Counted from the stretch's first letter, positions 43,922 to 54,177 are shown. The stretch: 57,456 nucleotides of DNA from Nitrospinales bacterium (GCA_022450865.1 JAKUOQ010000005.1:1-57456), one strand, 5' to 3'. Notes: generated from the sequence alone by a model not told the origin. A program made the numbers and translations.

Positions 43922-46504
43922 ATGGTATTTGGACTTATAAAAAAAATGGTTGGTACCCGAAATGATCGGGAAATAAAACGTATTCAAGCCGTTGTAGAGG
44001 AGATCAATGATTGGGAAAATAAGATCAAACCCCTGACAGACGGAGAACTGAAAGGTAAAACTCAAGAGTTTAAAAGCAGAATCCTGGAAGGAGCCAGTTT
44101 GGATGATATTCTTCCTGAAGCCTTTGCAGTTGTGCGTGAAGCCAGTTGGCGAACCCTGGAAATGAGGCATTTTGATGCTCAAATGATTGGCGGGATCGTT
44201 CTGCATGAGGGAAAAATTGCTGAAATGAAAACTGGTGAGGGAAAAACCTTGATGGCTACTTTGCCGGTTTATCTAAATGCTTTGGAGGGAAAGGGCGTTC
44301 ATGTTGTTACCGTAAATGATTATTTGGCGACTCGAGATAGTGAATGGATGGGAACCGTATATAAGTTCTTAGGGCTTTCTGTCGGCATGGTTTATCACGA
44401 TATTCCGGAAGAAGAAAGAAAAGAGGCTTACAATTGTGACGTGCTCTACGGAACCAACAATGAGTTTGGTTTTGATTATTTGCGCGACAATATGAAATTT
44501 TCCAAAGAGCAAATGGTTCAAAGAGATTTGAATTTTGGAATCATCGATGAAGTGGACAATATTTTAATAGATGAAGCGAGAACTCCATTGATCATATCTG
44601 GACCTGCAGAAGAGTCCACGGATAAATATTATAAGGTCAATAAACTTGTTCCCAGCTTGAAGAAAGAAGAGCATTACACCATTGATGAAAAAGCTCGAAC
44701 AGCATCCCTTACCGAAGAAGGGATAGCAAAGATGGAAAAAGATCTGAATATCGAAAACCTTTATGACCCCGCAAACATTGAAACCTTGCATTGCTTGAAC
44801 CAAGCTGTAAAAGCACATGGTATTTTTAAAAATGAAGTCGATTACGTGGTTCGTGATGGAGAGGTAATCATCATCGATGAATTTACCGGTCGTATGATGA
44901 ACGGAAGAAGATACAGCGATGGTCTGCACCAGGCTTTGGAGGCAAAAGAAGGTGTCAATATAGAGAATGAGAACCAGACTCTGGCCAGTATTACATTCCA
45001 GAACTATTTCCGTATGTATAACAAGCTGGCAGGAATGACCGGTACCGCAGATACGGAAGCGGAAGAGTTTATGTCCATCTATAAGCTTGAAGTGGTTGTG
45101 GTTCCTACGAACCGCCCCATGATTCGTGAAGACCACCCGGATGTGATTTATAGAACGGAAAAGGAAAAATTCAATGCCGTTATTGAAGAGATTAGAGAAT
45201 TAAATGAAATAAGCAGACCCGTTCTGGTGGGAACGATTTCAATTGAGAAGTCAGAACTTTTGAGTAAAAAACTAAAAAAGTATGGAATCAAACACAATGT
45301 CCTGAATGCAAAACACCATGAAAAGGAAGCGGAGATTATTTCTCAGGCAGGGCAGCCGAATGCCGTTACCATAGCTACCAATATGGCGGGTCGAGGAACC
45401 GATATTGTTCTCGGTGAAGGAATTCCTGAATTAGGCGGACTTCATATTCTAGGAACGGAACGCCATGAAAGTCGACGTATTGATAATCAGTTGCGCGGAC
45501 GATCGGGCAGGCAGGGAGATAAAGGCTCTTCCCGGTTTTTTCTTTGCCTGGAAGATGATCTGCTACGCATTTTTGGTTCTGATAAAATTTCTCCTCTCAT
45601 GGAACGACTGGGCATGGAAAATGGACAACCGATTGAACATAGTATGGTTTCCAAGGCTGTTGCCAATGCACAGAGAAAAGTAGAAGCTCACAACTTTGAT
45701 ATCCGAAAACATGTCTTGGAATATGACGATGTGATGAATCGTCAAAGAGAGGTACTTTATGCTTTGCGAAGAGAAATTATCCAGGCAGAAAACCCAAAGG
45801 AAATCCTTCTTGATATGGCCGATGAGCTCGTCGATGACATCGTTTCTGAAGTAGCCCATGAAAAAGTTTATCCAGAAGAATGGGATATCGAGTCTTTAAA
45901 TGATTTTCTTGAGAGACAGTTTGGTGTCCATATAGAAAAAATTAATGAAAAGGAATTGGAAATCGAAGGAAAGTATAAGCTGGAGTTAGAGCATTGTAAC
46001 CGAGAAAAACTTTATGAGTTGGTTGCGCAGAAGGTATGTGATGCGTATCAAATAAAAGAAGATGGAATTGTTAAAGAATTGGAGATAGACCCCGTTGCCA
46101 TGCGGCATCAAGAGAAAATAATAATGTTACAGGTTCTGGATACTCTTTGGAAGGACCATTTATTGGGAATGGATCATTTAAAAGAAGGGATCGGCCTACG
46201 TGGTTATGCTCAAAAAAATCCTCTAACTGAATATAAAAAAGAAGGATTTTCTCTTTTTAGTAATTTAATGGCAAAAATCAAAGAGGAAATCACTGAGTAT
46301 CTTTTTAAAGTTCAAATACGGAGAGAAAGTGAATTCGAAGACGAAGATGTTATTGCTAAGCCAAAGCAAATGGTTGAGCATCGCGGAGATGTGGAAGGAT
46401 CAGATAAACCTGAAACTGTTCGCCGAGAAGAGGAAAAGGTTGGAAGAAACGAGCCTTGCCCTTGTGGAAGTGGTAAGAAATATAAAAAATGTCACGGAAG
46501 TTAA
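43922..46504 (+). CDS. secA: preprotein translocase ATPase SecA
   Basis: SecA drives proteins through SecYEG. The 860-residue chain has the Walker A region MKTGEGKTL (about 102-110), the Walker B region [15 protein letters not shown], the preprotein cross-linking domain, the second nucleotide fold ([29 protein letters not shown]) and the helical scaffold. It ends with the zinc tail [14 protein letters not shown], which binds SecB or lipids. No Shine-Dalgarno motif precedes ATG 43922. It converges on the DksA-like gene with eight bases between stops. Confidence 0.98.
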   Translation: MVFGLIKKMVGTRNDREIKRIQAVVEEINDWENKIKPLTDGELKGKTQEFKSRILEGASLDDILPEAFAVVREASWRTLEMRHFDAQMIGGIVLHEGKIAEMKTGEGKTLMATLPVYLNALEGKGVHVVTVNDYLATRDSEWMGTVYKFLGLSVGMVYHDIPEEERKEAYNCDVLYGTNNEFGFDYLRDNMKFSKEQMVQRDLNFGIIDEVDNILIDEARTPLIISGPAEESTDKYYKVNKLVPSLKKEEHYTIDEKARTASLTEEGIAKMEKDLNIENLYDPANIETLHCLNQAVKAHGIFKNEVDYVVRDGEVIIIDEFTGRMMNGRRYSDGLHQALEAKEGVNIENENQTLASITFQNYFRMYNKLAGMTGTADTEAEEFMSIYKLEVVVVPTNRPMIREDHPDVIYRTEKEKFNAVIEEIRELNEISRPVLVGTISIEKSELLSKKLKKYGIKHNVLNAKHHEKEAEIISQAGQPNAVTIATNMAGRGTDIVLGEGIPELGGLHILGTERHESRRIDNQLRGRSGRQGDKGSSRFFLCLEDDLLRIFGSDKISPLMERLGMENGQPIEHSMVSKAVANAQRKVEAHNFDIRKHVLEYDDVMNRQREVLYALRREIIQAENPKEILLDMADELVDDIVSEVAHEKVYPEEWDIESLNDFLERQFGVHIEKINEKELEIEGKYKLELEHCNREKLYELVAQKVCDAYQIKEDGIVKELEIDPVAMRHQEKIIMLQVLDTLWKDHLLGMDHLKEGIGLRGYAQKNPLTEYKKEGFSLFSNLMAKIKEEITEYLFKVQIRRESEFEDEDVIAKPKQMVEHRGDVEGSDKPETVRREEEKVGRNEPCPCGSGKKYKKCHGS

Positions 46505-46512
46505 ATCAGGTC

Positions 46513-47214
46513 CTATAGATTTTCAGACGCTTCCTGGCAATCGATGCACAAGGCGGTAAGAGGCATAATCTGTAATCTTTTTAGACTAATTTTTTTTTCG
46601 CAAGATTCACATGCCCCATACGTTCCTTCGTTAATTCTAAAAAGTGCGTCTTCAATCAATCTGAGTTCATTCCGGTCACGGCTGGTTAGTTGAAATATCA
46701 TTTCTCTTCCCTCCAGGCTCGAGGCAAGATCAATTTCATTGCTGAAGGTTAGATCCCCTACATCTCTTTCCAGCGATTTTGAAGACTGTATCAAGTTTAA
46801 CAGTTCACTTCTTTTACCAAGCAACCGCTCTTTTATTTTTAAGGTTTCAGGGCCTAACTTAGGAAGGGCCTGTAGTTTATTTTTTTTTGGAGCAGATTTT
46901 TTCTTAACTGTAGGATTTTGCTTTGCTTTTTTGGTCGAAGCTTTTTTAGGCAATTTGCTTTTAGCTGGAGTCTTTTTAGACTGGGATTTTTTAGATGCTG
47001 TTTTGCTTATTTTTTTCTTTACGGGCGCTTTCTTTTTTGTTGCCTTTTTAGGTGGGCCTTTCTTCCCAGGAGACTTTTTCTTAGCCACTTTTTTCTTAGC
47101 CACTTTTTTCTTAACCGCTTTTTTCTTAGCCACTTTTTTCTTAACTAGTTTTTTCTTTGCGGGGGCTTTCTTTTTTGATGCCTTTTTTTTCACTTTACTT
47201 TTCTTCATCGCCAT
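46513..47214 (-). CDS. DksA/TraR-type zinc-finger protein with histone H1-like lysine-rich tail
   Basis: The C-terminal half (about 125-230) has the coiled-coil and zinc finger of DksA/TraR proteins: LEGREMIFQLTSRDRNELRL, IEDALFRINEGTYGACESCE and then CIDCQ, with four zinc Cys (CESC and CIDC). The N-terminal 115 residues are mostly Lys, Ala, Val, Ser and Pro in 5-residue repeats such as KKVAKKKVAKKK, like histone H1 or AlgP/HctB proteins. DksA-type proteins modulate RNA polymerase; the tail should bind DNA or RNA. Start ATG 47214 is preceded by AGGAG eight bases upstream. Confidence 0.9.
   Translation of the reverse strand: MAMKKSKVKKKASKKKAPAKKKLVKKKVAKKKAVKKKVAKKKVAKKKSPGKKGPPKKATKKKAPVKKKISKTASKKSQSKKTPAKSKLPKKASTKKAKQNPTVKKKSAPKKNKLQALPKLGPETLKIKERLLGKRSELLNLIQSSKSLERDVGDLTFSNEIDLASSLEGREMIFQLTSRDRNELRLIEDALFRINEGTYGACESCEKKISLKRLQIMPLTALCIDCQEASENL
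47081..47155. repeat. five tandem 15-bp units within the lysine-rich tail gene
   Basis: The plus strand holds TTAGCCACTTTTTTC at 47081, 47096 and 47126, with variants TTAACCGCTTTTTTC at 47111 and TTAACTAGTTTTTTC at 47141. On the minus strand these encode the 5-residue KKxVA/KKKAV-type repeats. Such direct repeats can vary in copy number by slippage without shifting the frame. Confidence 0.85.
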
Positions 47215-47419
47215 TCTTGAATCTCCTGTTTATGGGACTCAAAGGTGAAGCCAATTGCAAAAAAACCTAAACTTTCATCTATTTAGACGAAAATTTTTAG
47301 AACTTTATCACCTGCTAAAACAAAGTTCAAGCCTTTATTTTCAACAATCAATTTTATTGGGTTGTCATATATGTGATTTCTGAGACCAATTTTTGCCATT
47401 TTTGGTAAATTATAAAACG

Positions 47420-47707
47420 TTAAAGTTCATAATCAACTACTACCGATGATGAACATAAAGAACGCATTATTTTTACAACTGGCAAATGATTTTCATGGGA
47501 GCTATATGTTTTCAAACCTTCTTGATTTTCAAAATGTGCTGTAAGGACGATATCGTAGCTTCGGTCTGATTCCAAAAAGTCGGTTCCTATTTCTATAGAC
47601 TTTAAAGTTTCAATTTTATTTTCCAAACTTCGGAGTGAATCTGTAGCGAGTTCCATATTTTCGGAAGTCTTTTCGGTTAGTTTGAACATGACAATATGTT
47701 TGACCAT
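47420..47707 (-). CDS. Dabb (stress-responsive alpha/beta-barrel) domain protein
   Basis: The 95-residue product has the Dabb pattern MVKHIVMFKLTEKT, the IETLKSIEIGTDF strand, SYDIVLTAHFENQEGLKTYS and HENHLPVVKIMRSLC. These proteins form dimeric ferredoxin-like barrels; their roles are poorly known, with some acting on reactive ligands. Length and motif spacing are normal. It stands alone between the DksA-type gene and the divergent DjlA-like gene. Confidence 0.9.
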   Translation of the reverse strand: MVKHIVMFKLTEKTSENMELATDSLRSLENKIETLKSIEIGTDFLESDRSYDIVLTAHFENQEGLKTYSSHENHLPVVKIMRSLCSSSVVVDYEL

Positions 47708-47833
47708 TTATTTTTCTCCAAGTGCAATTAAATATTAGTAGATTTAGTATAATAAATGCTGAAGCAAATTATTTTTTTTAAATATACTAAAATATATTTT
47801 TATAAACCTTTAATACTATTAAAATTTCATACT

Positions 47834-48556
47834 ATGTCCTGGTGGATGGGAGCGGGTTTAGGGTTTTTGCGTGGGGGGCCTTTTGGGGCTGTTGTGGGTG
47901 GTGTCGCTGAACACTTCCTAGGTAAAAAACTGCAGAGAAAACTACATAAGAGCTTGCCAGGTATTCACAAAAAAGGGGATTTTATAACTTGCCTGGTAAT
48001 TATTTTAACTCGAGTAGGTATGCTTCACGGCCCATTGAGTCAAAATCAAATTGGGGTTATTCACAAGTTTTTCCTTAAAAATTTGAATTTTATTGCGTCT
48101 GATTTTGAAGCAATTGATCCCTTAATCCGGGAAGTTCAAAATAAAAACCCAGATATAGATAGATTCGTTGAAGAGTACAAAAACTCCTGCAAGAATAATT
48201 ACAACCTTTTGTTAATCGCTCTTTGCTATCAGATTTCTTTAGTAGAAAATAATTTAAACGAGGAAACGGAAAGTTTACTTAAAAAAATTGCTCTTCAGGT
48301 AGATATCTCTTATGACCAACATAATAGAATAAGAGAGAAATATTCTCTTGAGGCATTCAAAACCCCTTACAATATATTGCAAATTTCTTCAGATGCTTCA
48401 AATGAAGAGGTGAAGAAGGCTTATCGTAGTTTGATTAGTGTTTGTCACCCAGACAGGGTCGCTCATGAGGGGAAGGAAGCAGCCGAAGCAGCACATTTAA
48501 AATTTTTGGAGATTCAAGCTGCTTATCATGAGTTGGAAAGTGTTAGAGGACTTTAA
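47834..48556 (+). CDS. DjlA-like TerB/J-domain co-chaperone
   Basis: Starting at ATG 47834, a glycine-rich N-terminus (WWMGAGLGFLRGGPFGAVVG) resembles the DjlA N-terminal region, then a TerB-like helical domain (about 45-165) and a C-terminal J domain (about 178-240) with YNILQISSDASNEEVKKAYR and the HPD motif in CHPDRV. J domains stimulate DnaK. An in-frame start at 47756 would add a hydrophobic leader of 26 residues and is less likely, but cannot be excluded. The stop overlaps the CNNM gene's stop by four bases, convergently. Confidence 0.88.
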   Translation: MSWWMGAGLGFLRGGPFGAVVGGVAEHFLGKKLQRKLHKSLPGIHKKGDFITCLVIILTRVGMLHGPLSQNQIGVIHKFFLKNLNFIASDFEAIDPLIREVQNKNPDIDRFVEEYKNSCKNNYNLLLIALCYQISLVENNLNEETESLLKKIALQVDISYDQHNRIREKYSLEAFKTPYNILQISSDASNEEVKKAYRSLISVCHPDRVAHEGKEAAEAAHLKFLEIQAAYHELESVRGL

Positions 48557-49824
48557 GCTGTTTTTTTAGGATTATTATTTTTTGTGTTCTCTAATTTTCT
48601 AACGATGAGGGATTGAATTTTTCTTTTTGTGGAATCTTTAACCGTCAAACGGTAAGGTCCTGCCAGAATCTGGTCCCCGGGGTGAGGGATCTTTTGCAGA
48701 CGGTCGATCACCAATCCTGCAATGGTTTCGAAGTCTCCTCCAGGGAGATCCCAATCCAATGATTCATTGAGTACACTTATTTCCGTACTACCCTCAATCA
48801 GGAATCCACCTTCAGCATAAGGTTGGTATGATTTTTCAGGTTTGTCATATTCATCCTCAATTTCCCCAACGATTTTTTCAAGCAGGTCCTCAATGGTGAC
48901 GAGACCGATGCAACCTCCATACTCATCTACCACAAAAGCTATATGCAAACCACTTTGTTGGAGTTCTTTTAGCAGGTCATCAATTTTTTTATTAGGAGGA
49001 ATATAATGTGCAGGTCGGATTAAGCTTGTGATAGGAGTGTTGTCCATATCTTGATCCAAAAGATCAAAGGCATTGAGAATGCCAATTAAATTATGCATTC
49101 GTTCATGAAAAACTGGCAATCTAGAGAATCCTGAATCATTTGCTATCTCATGTGCTTCCTGCAGATTGGATGTATCTTTTATTGCAGTCATTTGAACCAA
49201 GGGTACCATGCACTGTTCTGCAGTGAGTTCACCGAAGTTAAATATGTTGTGGATTATTTTTTTTTCCGTGGTGCCTAGGTCAACAGTTTGCGAATCCAGA
49301 CTCAACACCTTTCTCAACTGGTCTCGACTGAAAGTGAATGTTTTTTCAGTTACCCCTTCTGGAACCCTGCTGGTTAAATTTTGGGAAGTATTGGACAACC
49401 ACTTGACTAAAGGCCCCATGCACTTAGAGAAAAGGTTTAGGGGATAGATCATTATCAGCATCAGACTGTCGGCGCGATTTTGGAAAATTACCTTAGGTAT
49501 AATTTCTCCCCCAAAAAAGACTAGAGGGAAAATAATTAGCATGGCTATCCATTCGCCAAAGTTACTGAACTGCTCAACCATAAAAGCAGTAAATATAGCC
49601 GTACTCGTTACCATGGCGAGATTAGTGCCCAGTGACGTTGTTGTGAAAAGTTTTTCGGGATTGTCCAAAAGTTTTAAGATAGCTTGTGCTCCTGAGTTAC
49701 CTTCTTCGGCCAGTTTTTTCATTTTAATCCGGTTAACTGACACCATACCGATTTCGGAACCGGAAAAAAATGCTTCCATCATTATGGCTAGTAATACCCA
49801 AAAGATTGTAGTTGTAGGTTCCAT
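48553..49824 (-). CDS. CNNM/CorC-type membrane protein (first of two)
   Basis: The 423 residues have an N-terminal DUF21 membrane domain (about 5-185, with FSGSEIGMVSVNRIKMKKLA), two CBS motifs (about 205-330, QCMVPLVQMTAIKD and VDEYGGCIGLVTIEDLLEKI) and a C-terminal CorC_HlyC domain (about 340-420). Relatives transport or regulate Mg2+. It starts in the same base that ends the upstream paralog (shared base 49824), so they are coupled. Membrane helices start near residue 5. Confidence 0.93.
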   Translation of the reverse strand: MEPTTTIFWVLLAIMMEAFFSGSEIGMVSVNRIKMKKLAEEGNSGAQAILKLLDNPEKLFTTTSLGTNLAMVTSTAIFTAFMVEQFSNFGEWIAMLIIFPLVFFGGEIIPKVIFQNRADSLMLIMIYPLNLFSKCMGPLVKWLSNTSQNLTSRVPEGVTEKTFTFSRDQLRKVLSLDSQTVDLGTTEKKIIHNIFNFGELTAEQCMVPLVQMTAIKDTSNLQEAHEIANDSGFSRLPVFHERMHNLIGILNAFDLLDQDMDNTPITSLIRPAHYIPPNKKIDDLLKELQQSGLHIAFVVDEYGGCIGLVTIEDLLEKIVGEIEDEYDKPEKSYQPYAEGGFLIEGSTEISVLNESLDWDLPGGDFETIAGLVIDRLQKIPHPGDQILAGPYRLTVKDSTKRKIQSLIVRKLENTKNNNPKKTA

Positions 49825-51125
49825 TATGTTGTTTCAGTGTTAATTTGTTCTGATTCTTCCGGGGCAACCGAACGTTTGAGGAGGGTTAAGTGGAGCTTTA
49901 ATATTCTTGAGCCCTTCATTTTTTCTACACGGAATTTAAAGTTTTCTAAAGTTGTTGATTCACCAGACCTAGGAATTCTGCCAAATAATCCAAAAACCAA
50001 ACCCCCAACTGTATCATAGTCACTCTCGGGCAAATTACTTTCGAAAGCCTCGTTAAATTCGGAAAGATTCAAGCTTCCAGACAGCCTATATTGATTTTCA
50101 GTAATTTTTAATAGAGGTTGCTCGTCTTTTCGCATTTCACTATCAATCTCGCCAACCAATTCTTCGATAATATCTTCCAGGGTAACGAGGCCACATACAC
50201 TTCCATATTCATCCAGTACTATTGCCATATGCCTTTTCAATTTCCTGAACTCTTCTAACATTTCCTTAATCATTTTGGTTTTAGGAACTACCACGGCAGG
50301 GTGGAGTATGCTTTTCAAATTTACTTTTTCTTTTGGTAAATGTTTAAGGCGGGTTAGGTCTTTTGTAAAAAGGATACCCAAAACTTCTTCTTTATCTCCA
50401 TATACAGGAACTCTGGAGTAAAAATTTTCAACAATTCTTGGAAGAATTTTGTCCAGACTATCTTTGATATTTACCGTGAACATATCAATTTTAGGCGTCA
50501 TAACTTCGCCCACTGTTGTTTCCCCAAATTCGATGGCTTTATGTATCAAATCTCTTTCATCCGAATCGATAACACCTTCCCCTTCTCCAACTTGAACCAT
50601 AGTGCGAAACTCTTCATCGGATATGGATGATTCTTTATGCGAATGAGTCAAAATGCCAAAGTAGCGCATTATGCCTTCAGTCCAGGAATTGAAAAGTTTT
50701 TGTGCTGGTTGAACGATATTAGCAAAGGCTTTTAATGGAAAAGCTGCAAAAAGAGCATATGATTGGGCATATTTTAAAGAAATACTTTTGGGTACAATTT
50801 CGCCGAAGAAAAGAAGTAGCAAAGTACTAACACCTATTGCTATTCCCAGCCCTATGCTGCCAAACAGGCTAATAGTGATAGAGGTAATGACAACAGAAAT
50901 ACCAATATTGACCAGTTCATTGCCGATATAAATAGTGATCAGGAGTTCGCGCGGTTTCTGAAGGAGAGAGTGAACCAAGCGCCCGGACCGTCCTTTTTGT
51001 CCTGCCATTTCTTTTTGTTGAAGCGGATTGAGTGAAAAGAAAGCAACTTCGCAAGCCGAAAAAAAGGCTGAGCAAAAGAACAGGAACAGGAGTAGTAGCG
51101 ACCGCGGAAATAATGAGTCGTCCAA
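49824..51125 (-). CDS. CNNM/CorC-type membrane protein (second of two)
   Basis: Architecture as the downstream neighbour: DUF21 (about 5-185, FSACEVAFFSLNPLQQKEMA), CBS pair (about 205-330, VGEVMTPKIDMFTVN, LDEYGSVCGLVTLEDIIEEL) and CorC_HlyC C-terminus. It is the first gene of the pair and starts at TTG 51125, with GAGG about 13 bases upstream; the start is uncertain. It overlaps its paralog by one base. The two proteins differ clearly, so the duplication is old and they may form a heteromer. Confidence 0.92.
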   Translation of the reverse strand: MDDSLFPRSLLLLFLFFCSAFFSACEVAFFSLNPLQQKEMAGQKGRSGRLVHSLLQKPRELLITIYIGNELVNIGISVVITSITISLFGSIGLGIAIGVSTLLLLFFGEIVPKSISLKYAQSYALFAAFPLKAFANIVQPAQKLFNSWTEGIMRYFGILTHSHKESSISDEEFRTMVQVGEGEGVIDSDERDLIHKAIEFGETTVGEVMTPKIDMFTVNIKDSLDKILPRIVENFYSRVPVYGDKEEVLGILFTKDLTRLKHLPKEKVNLKSILHPAVVVPKTKMIKEMLEEFRKLKRHMAIVLDEYGSVCGLVTLEDIIEELVGEIDSEMRKDEQPLLKITENQYRLSGSLNLSEFNEAFESNLPESDYDTVGGLVFGLFGRIPRSGESTTLENFKFRVEKMKGSRILKLHLTLLKRSVAPEESEQINTETT

Positions 51126-51218
51126 AGTTTTTAAGAAACCTCAAGCTTGGCTGGCACTTGTTTATTGATTTAAATAAACCTGGGTGGCGGCAATTTTTTT
51201 AACCGGAAACTTTTTATT

Positions 51219-52232
51219 TCAAAAGTGATTAAATCCGGATGATTGGGGAAGAATTATTCTTTTCCCATTTTTCTTTATAAGAGAAACTTTATTAGATGAC
51301 TCAGTAATTTCCCCAATATGTGTCACAAGTGCTTCGGCCTTTTTAAACTGCCTATATAAATTTTTAACACCATCGGATGGCAAAGTAAATAGTAATTCAT
51401 AATCTTCACCACCGTTCAAAGTTAAAGGTAAAGATTCCCAGTTATTTTCAGAACAAACTTTTGAAAAGGCCTGTGATTGGGGCAATTTTTCTTCATAGAT
51501 TAAAGCACCGGTTTTAGATTGCCTACAGATATGCTGCAGGTCCTGAGCAAGCCCATCGCTTATATCTATCATGGATGTGATTTTGCAGGTGGATCGGGTT
51601 AGTAGATGGCTTTCTTTTAACCTGGGAATGGGGTCGAGGTGTTTTTTAAGGAGATACTTTCTTGATTTGGAAGAACACTTCGATTGTTTGTTAGATAGTA
51701 TTTTCAATCCTAGGCTGGAATCGCCCAATGTTCCTGTTGTGAAAATCATGTCACCTTTTTTCGCTCCCTTTCGGGTGAATAGTTTTCCTCGCTTGGCTTC
51801 GCCAAGTATTGTGATGTTAATGAAAAAACTTTTTGGAGACGAAACTGTATCTCCACCAAAAAGTTCGACATTATAAAACATGCAAGCTTTATGGATTCCC
51901 TTGTACAGTTGGTCAAGAAAAGAGATCGAAATTTTTTTAGATATTCCCAGGGTTATTAAAACTCTGTTAGGGGTTCCCCCCATTGCGGCAATGTCGCTAA
52001 GGTTGACTGCAATTGCTTTTTGGCCTAATTGCTCAGGCGAAATTGTTGAAGATTTAAAGTGAATATTTTCGACCAATGCATCTGTGGAGATCAATTGGTA
52101 TTTGGAAGGGCTTGTAGAATAAACAGCACAATCATCACCTAGAGGTAAAATTGTGTCATTTGCCTGATGCTTGAAATTTTTGGATAAGCGTTCAATTACG
52201 CCGAATTCACCCAGATCTTTGAGATTTGCCAT
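51219..52232 (-). CDS. thiL: thiamine-monophosphate kinase
   Basis: ThiL phosphorylates thiamine monophosphate to the active cofactor. The AIRS-like fold shows LPLGDDCAVYS and STDALVENIHF, AIAVNLSDIAAMGGTP, DMIFTTGTLGDSSLGLKI, SMIDISDGLAQDL and LNGGEDYELLFTLP. Length, 337 residues, is normal. The upstream 7-bp inverted repeat GTTTATT/AATAAAC at 51160-51179 lies after its stop, before the CNNM gene. Thiamine synthesis genes are not otherwise in the window. Confidence 0.94.
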   Translation of the reverse strand: MANLKDLGEFGVIERLSKNFKHQANDTILPLGDDCAVYSTSPSKYQLISTDALVENIHFKSSTISPEQLGQKAIAVNLSDIAAMGGTPNRVLITLGISKKISISFLDQLYKGIHKACMFYNVELFGGDTVSSPKSFFINITILGEAKRGKLFTRKGAKKGDMIFTTGTLGDSSLGLKILSNKQSKCSSKSRKYLLKKHLDPIPRLKESHLLTRSTCKITSMIDISDGLAQDLQHICRQSKTGALIYEEKLPQSQAFSKVCSENNWESLPLTLNGGEDYELLFTLPSDGVKNLYRQFKKAEALVTHIGEITESSNKVSLIKKNGKRIILPQSSGFNHF

Positions 52233-52302
52233 AACTGAAGTGTTTTATAAATATTGAATACTGATATGTTATCAGGCGCATAATTAAATGCCAACTGTTT
52301 GG

Positions 52303-52533
52303 CTATTGGGGTTTGAGAAGGTCGCGGGTGAGGCTGTCGACATCGAATTTCTTTTCAATTTTGATAGAAATTTGGCTGCCTTCCTCCAGACCAGATTTTT
52401 GAAGCTCGTGCATAAAACAGGTTATTTCTATATGTTCACCTGTTTCTGGAACCCAAATAGTCAGTTCCCTGAACTGATCGGCCTTATTCGGCGGAGTTGT
52501 TAATTCAGTAATTTCTCCCTCAAGTAAAATCAT
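52303..52533 (-). CDS. hypothetical protein, 76 residues
   Basis: I do not recognise this small soluble protein. It has an alternating strand-like pattern (LTIWVPETGEHIEITCFM, GSQISIKIEKKF) that would suit a small beta-barrel, with no signal or membrane segment. It lies between selO (upstream, 31 bases) and thiL (70 bases) on the same strand, so it is probably part of that transcript. Confidence 0.65.
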   Translation of the reverse strand: MILLEGEITELTTPPNKADQFRELTIWVPETGEHIEITCFMHELQKSGLEEGSQISIKIEKKFDVDSLTRDLLKPQ

Positions 52534-52564
52534 TCTCCAGTTTCCTTTCTATTTTAGGTGCAAT

Positions 52565-54028
52565 TTAAGCGGAACAACTTGTTTGACGGCCTAGAAACTC
52601 TTGAGGCGTGGACTGCGAGTAGAGATCCGAGTCGATATCATATTTTTGGAAAAGCTCAGGTCGATCCTCAAAAGGATTCTCCATAAGAACACGCAGGCGT
52701 TTCACCTCTGAAAAGTCCGAATCTTTTAGGGCTTTTCCCAGAGCGTGTTGTACCAGATGGGTTCTCAAAATAAACTTTGGGTTGACTGCATCCATTTTCT
52801 TTTTCCGTTCCTCATGGCTTGTGCCTTCTCGCTCACAAAGTTTAAGATAATTTTCTAACCATGAATGCATGCCCGCATCAAACTGTGATTTCTCTATTTG
52901 ATCTGGATAGTTTGCAAGGAGACGAAAAAAGTTAGAGTAGTCGAACTGATGCTTAATTAATAATTGAAACATTTCCTTCGTCAACTGGCTGAATTCTGCA
53001 TCAAGAATGGATATTCCAAGTTTTCGTCCCATTTCTTCTCTGTAAAGTCCATTGAATATGGGTTGATATTGTTTGATTTCTTCCTGCAACTGATCCGAAC
53101 CAACTAAAGGGATTAATGTTTCTGCTAGTTTGTTTAGGTTCCAGAACCCAATTTCGGCTTGTTGTTGGTACGCATATCGTCCATGGGTATCTGAAGAATT
53201 GGGTGTGTAGCTAGGATTAAATCCATCAATAAAACCATATGGACCGTAGTCAAAAGTTGTTCCTGTTATTGTCATATTATCAGTATTCATTACACCATGA
53301 ACAAATCCGACCGCTTGCCATTTGGAAATTAATTGTGCCGTGAGGGTTAAGACTCTTCTAAAAAAAATTCTGTACTTCTCAGGCTCATTCCATAAGTCAT
53401 TATGATAATTTTGAATAGCAAAATCTGCCAGGCGCTCTACATTTTTTGGCTGGTTGTTATAGTGGAAATACTCAAAACTACCAAAACGTATGTGGCAGTC
53501 TGCAACCCGCACCAAAATAGCAGCTAATTCAGGCTTTTGTCGGTAAATGAGTTCTCTAATACCGATGACAGCCAGAGAACGTGTTGAGGGAATACCTAAG
53601 CCGTTCAATGCTTCGCTTCCCAAGTGTTCCCGGATGGAAGATTGCAAGGTTGCTCGACCATCAAACCCTCTTGCAAATCGAGTGGGGCCGGCACCTTTCA
53701 AATGGATATCCCAGCTAATATTTTCTTTATTTAAAACCTCTCCAAGCAATAGGCCTCTACCATCTCCCAGCCTGGGGTTGTAGGAGCCGAATTGGTGACC
53801 GGAATAAGCCATTGCCAGAGGTTGAGCTCCTTCCATAGGTTGGTTGCCGCTAAATTTTTCGAGGAAGTCTGATCCTCCTTTAGAAGGGAGATCTAACAAT
53901 GCGCCTACGGAAGGGGAGTAGTCCACAAGATAGGGATCTGTAACCGGATCAGGTTGCTTTTCCTGGTAAAACTCTGACCCCAAGTCGATAAAACGATTTT
54001 TAAATTTTAAGTTTTGGCAAGGGGGCAA
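52565..54028 (-). CDS. selO: SelO/YdiU protein adenylyltransferase
   Basis: SelO is a kinase-fold enzyme that transfers AMP to protein side chains. Motifs include AYSGHQFGSYNPRLGDGRGL, LKGAGPTRFARGFDGRATLQ, SSIREHLGSEALNGLGIP, and FVHGVMNTDNMTI with the DYGPYGF metal loop. The 487 residues end in TSCSA: the penultimate-region Cys replaces the selenocysteine found in animal SelO, as is usual in bacteria. The start TTG 54028 is the earliest possible after an in-frame TGA. No UGA recoding is needed. Confidence 0.93.
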   Translation of the reverse strand: MPPCQNLKFKNRFIDLGSEFYQEKQPDPVTDPYLVDYSPSVGALLDLPSKGGSDFLEKFSGNQPMEGAQPLAMAYSGHQFGSYNPRLGDGRGLLLGEVLNKENISWDIHLKGAGPTRFARGFDGRATLQSSIREHLGSEALNGLGIPSTRSLAVIGIRELIYRQKPELAAILVRVADCHIRFGSFEYFHYNNQPKNVERLADFAIQNYHNDLWNEPEKYRIFFRRVLTLTAQLISKWQAVGFVHGVMNTDNMTITGTTFDYGPYGFIDGFNPSYTPNSSDTHGRYAYQQQAEIGFWNLNKLAETLIPLVGSDQLQEEIKQYQPIFNGLYREEMGRKLGISILDAEFSQLTKEMFQLLIKHQFDYSNFFRLLANYPDQIEKSQFDAGMHSWLENYLKLCEREGTSHEERKKKMDAVNPKFILRTHLVQHALGKALKDSDFSEVKRLRVLMENPFEDRPELFQKYDIDSDLYSQSTPQEFLGRQTSCSA

Positions 54029-54177
54029 TGGTTTTCACGGTTCAGTTCAAAAAATAGAATTCTGATGTTCTACCTATGTCGATGAAATATCAAGGGAGTT
54101 AGATTCTTTTATTTCAAGTAAAGTTTTAGACAGGGATAGAAAGTGAGAATAGTTTGCTCGTCATGTCTAGAAGTGTT

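Noticed and set aside
47081-47155. Regular 15-bp repeats as a CRISPR-like array
   Set aside because: The units are contiguous, with no spacers, lie in frame within a coding sequence and encode Lys-rich repeats.
46739-47248. Phe-rich open frame on the plus strand opposite the lysine-rich gene
   Set aside because: It is the antisense of Lys codons (AAA/AAG read as TTT/CTT) and has no ribosome-binding site; it is a shadow of the real gene.
51160-51179. 7-bp inverted repeat GTTTATT/AATAAAC between the thiL and CNNM genes
   Set aside because: AT-only stem without a T run after it; not convincing as a terminator or operator.
52565-52600. Selenocysteine in SelO
   Set aside because: The codon at the C-terminal position is a normal Cys codon (TSCSA end), and there is no in-frame TGA in the gene.
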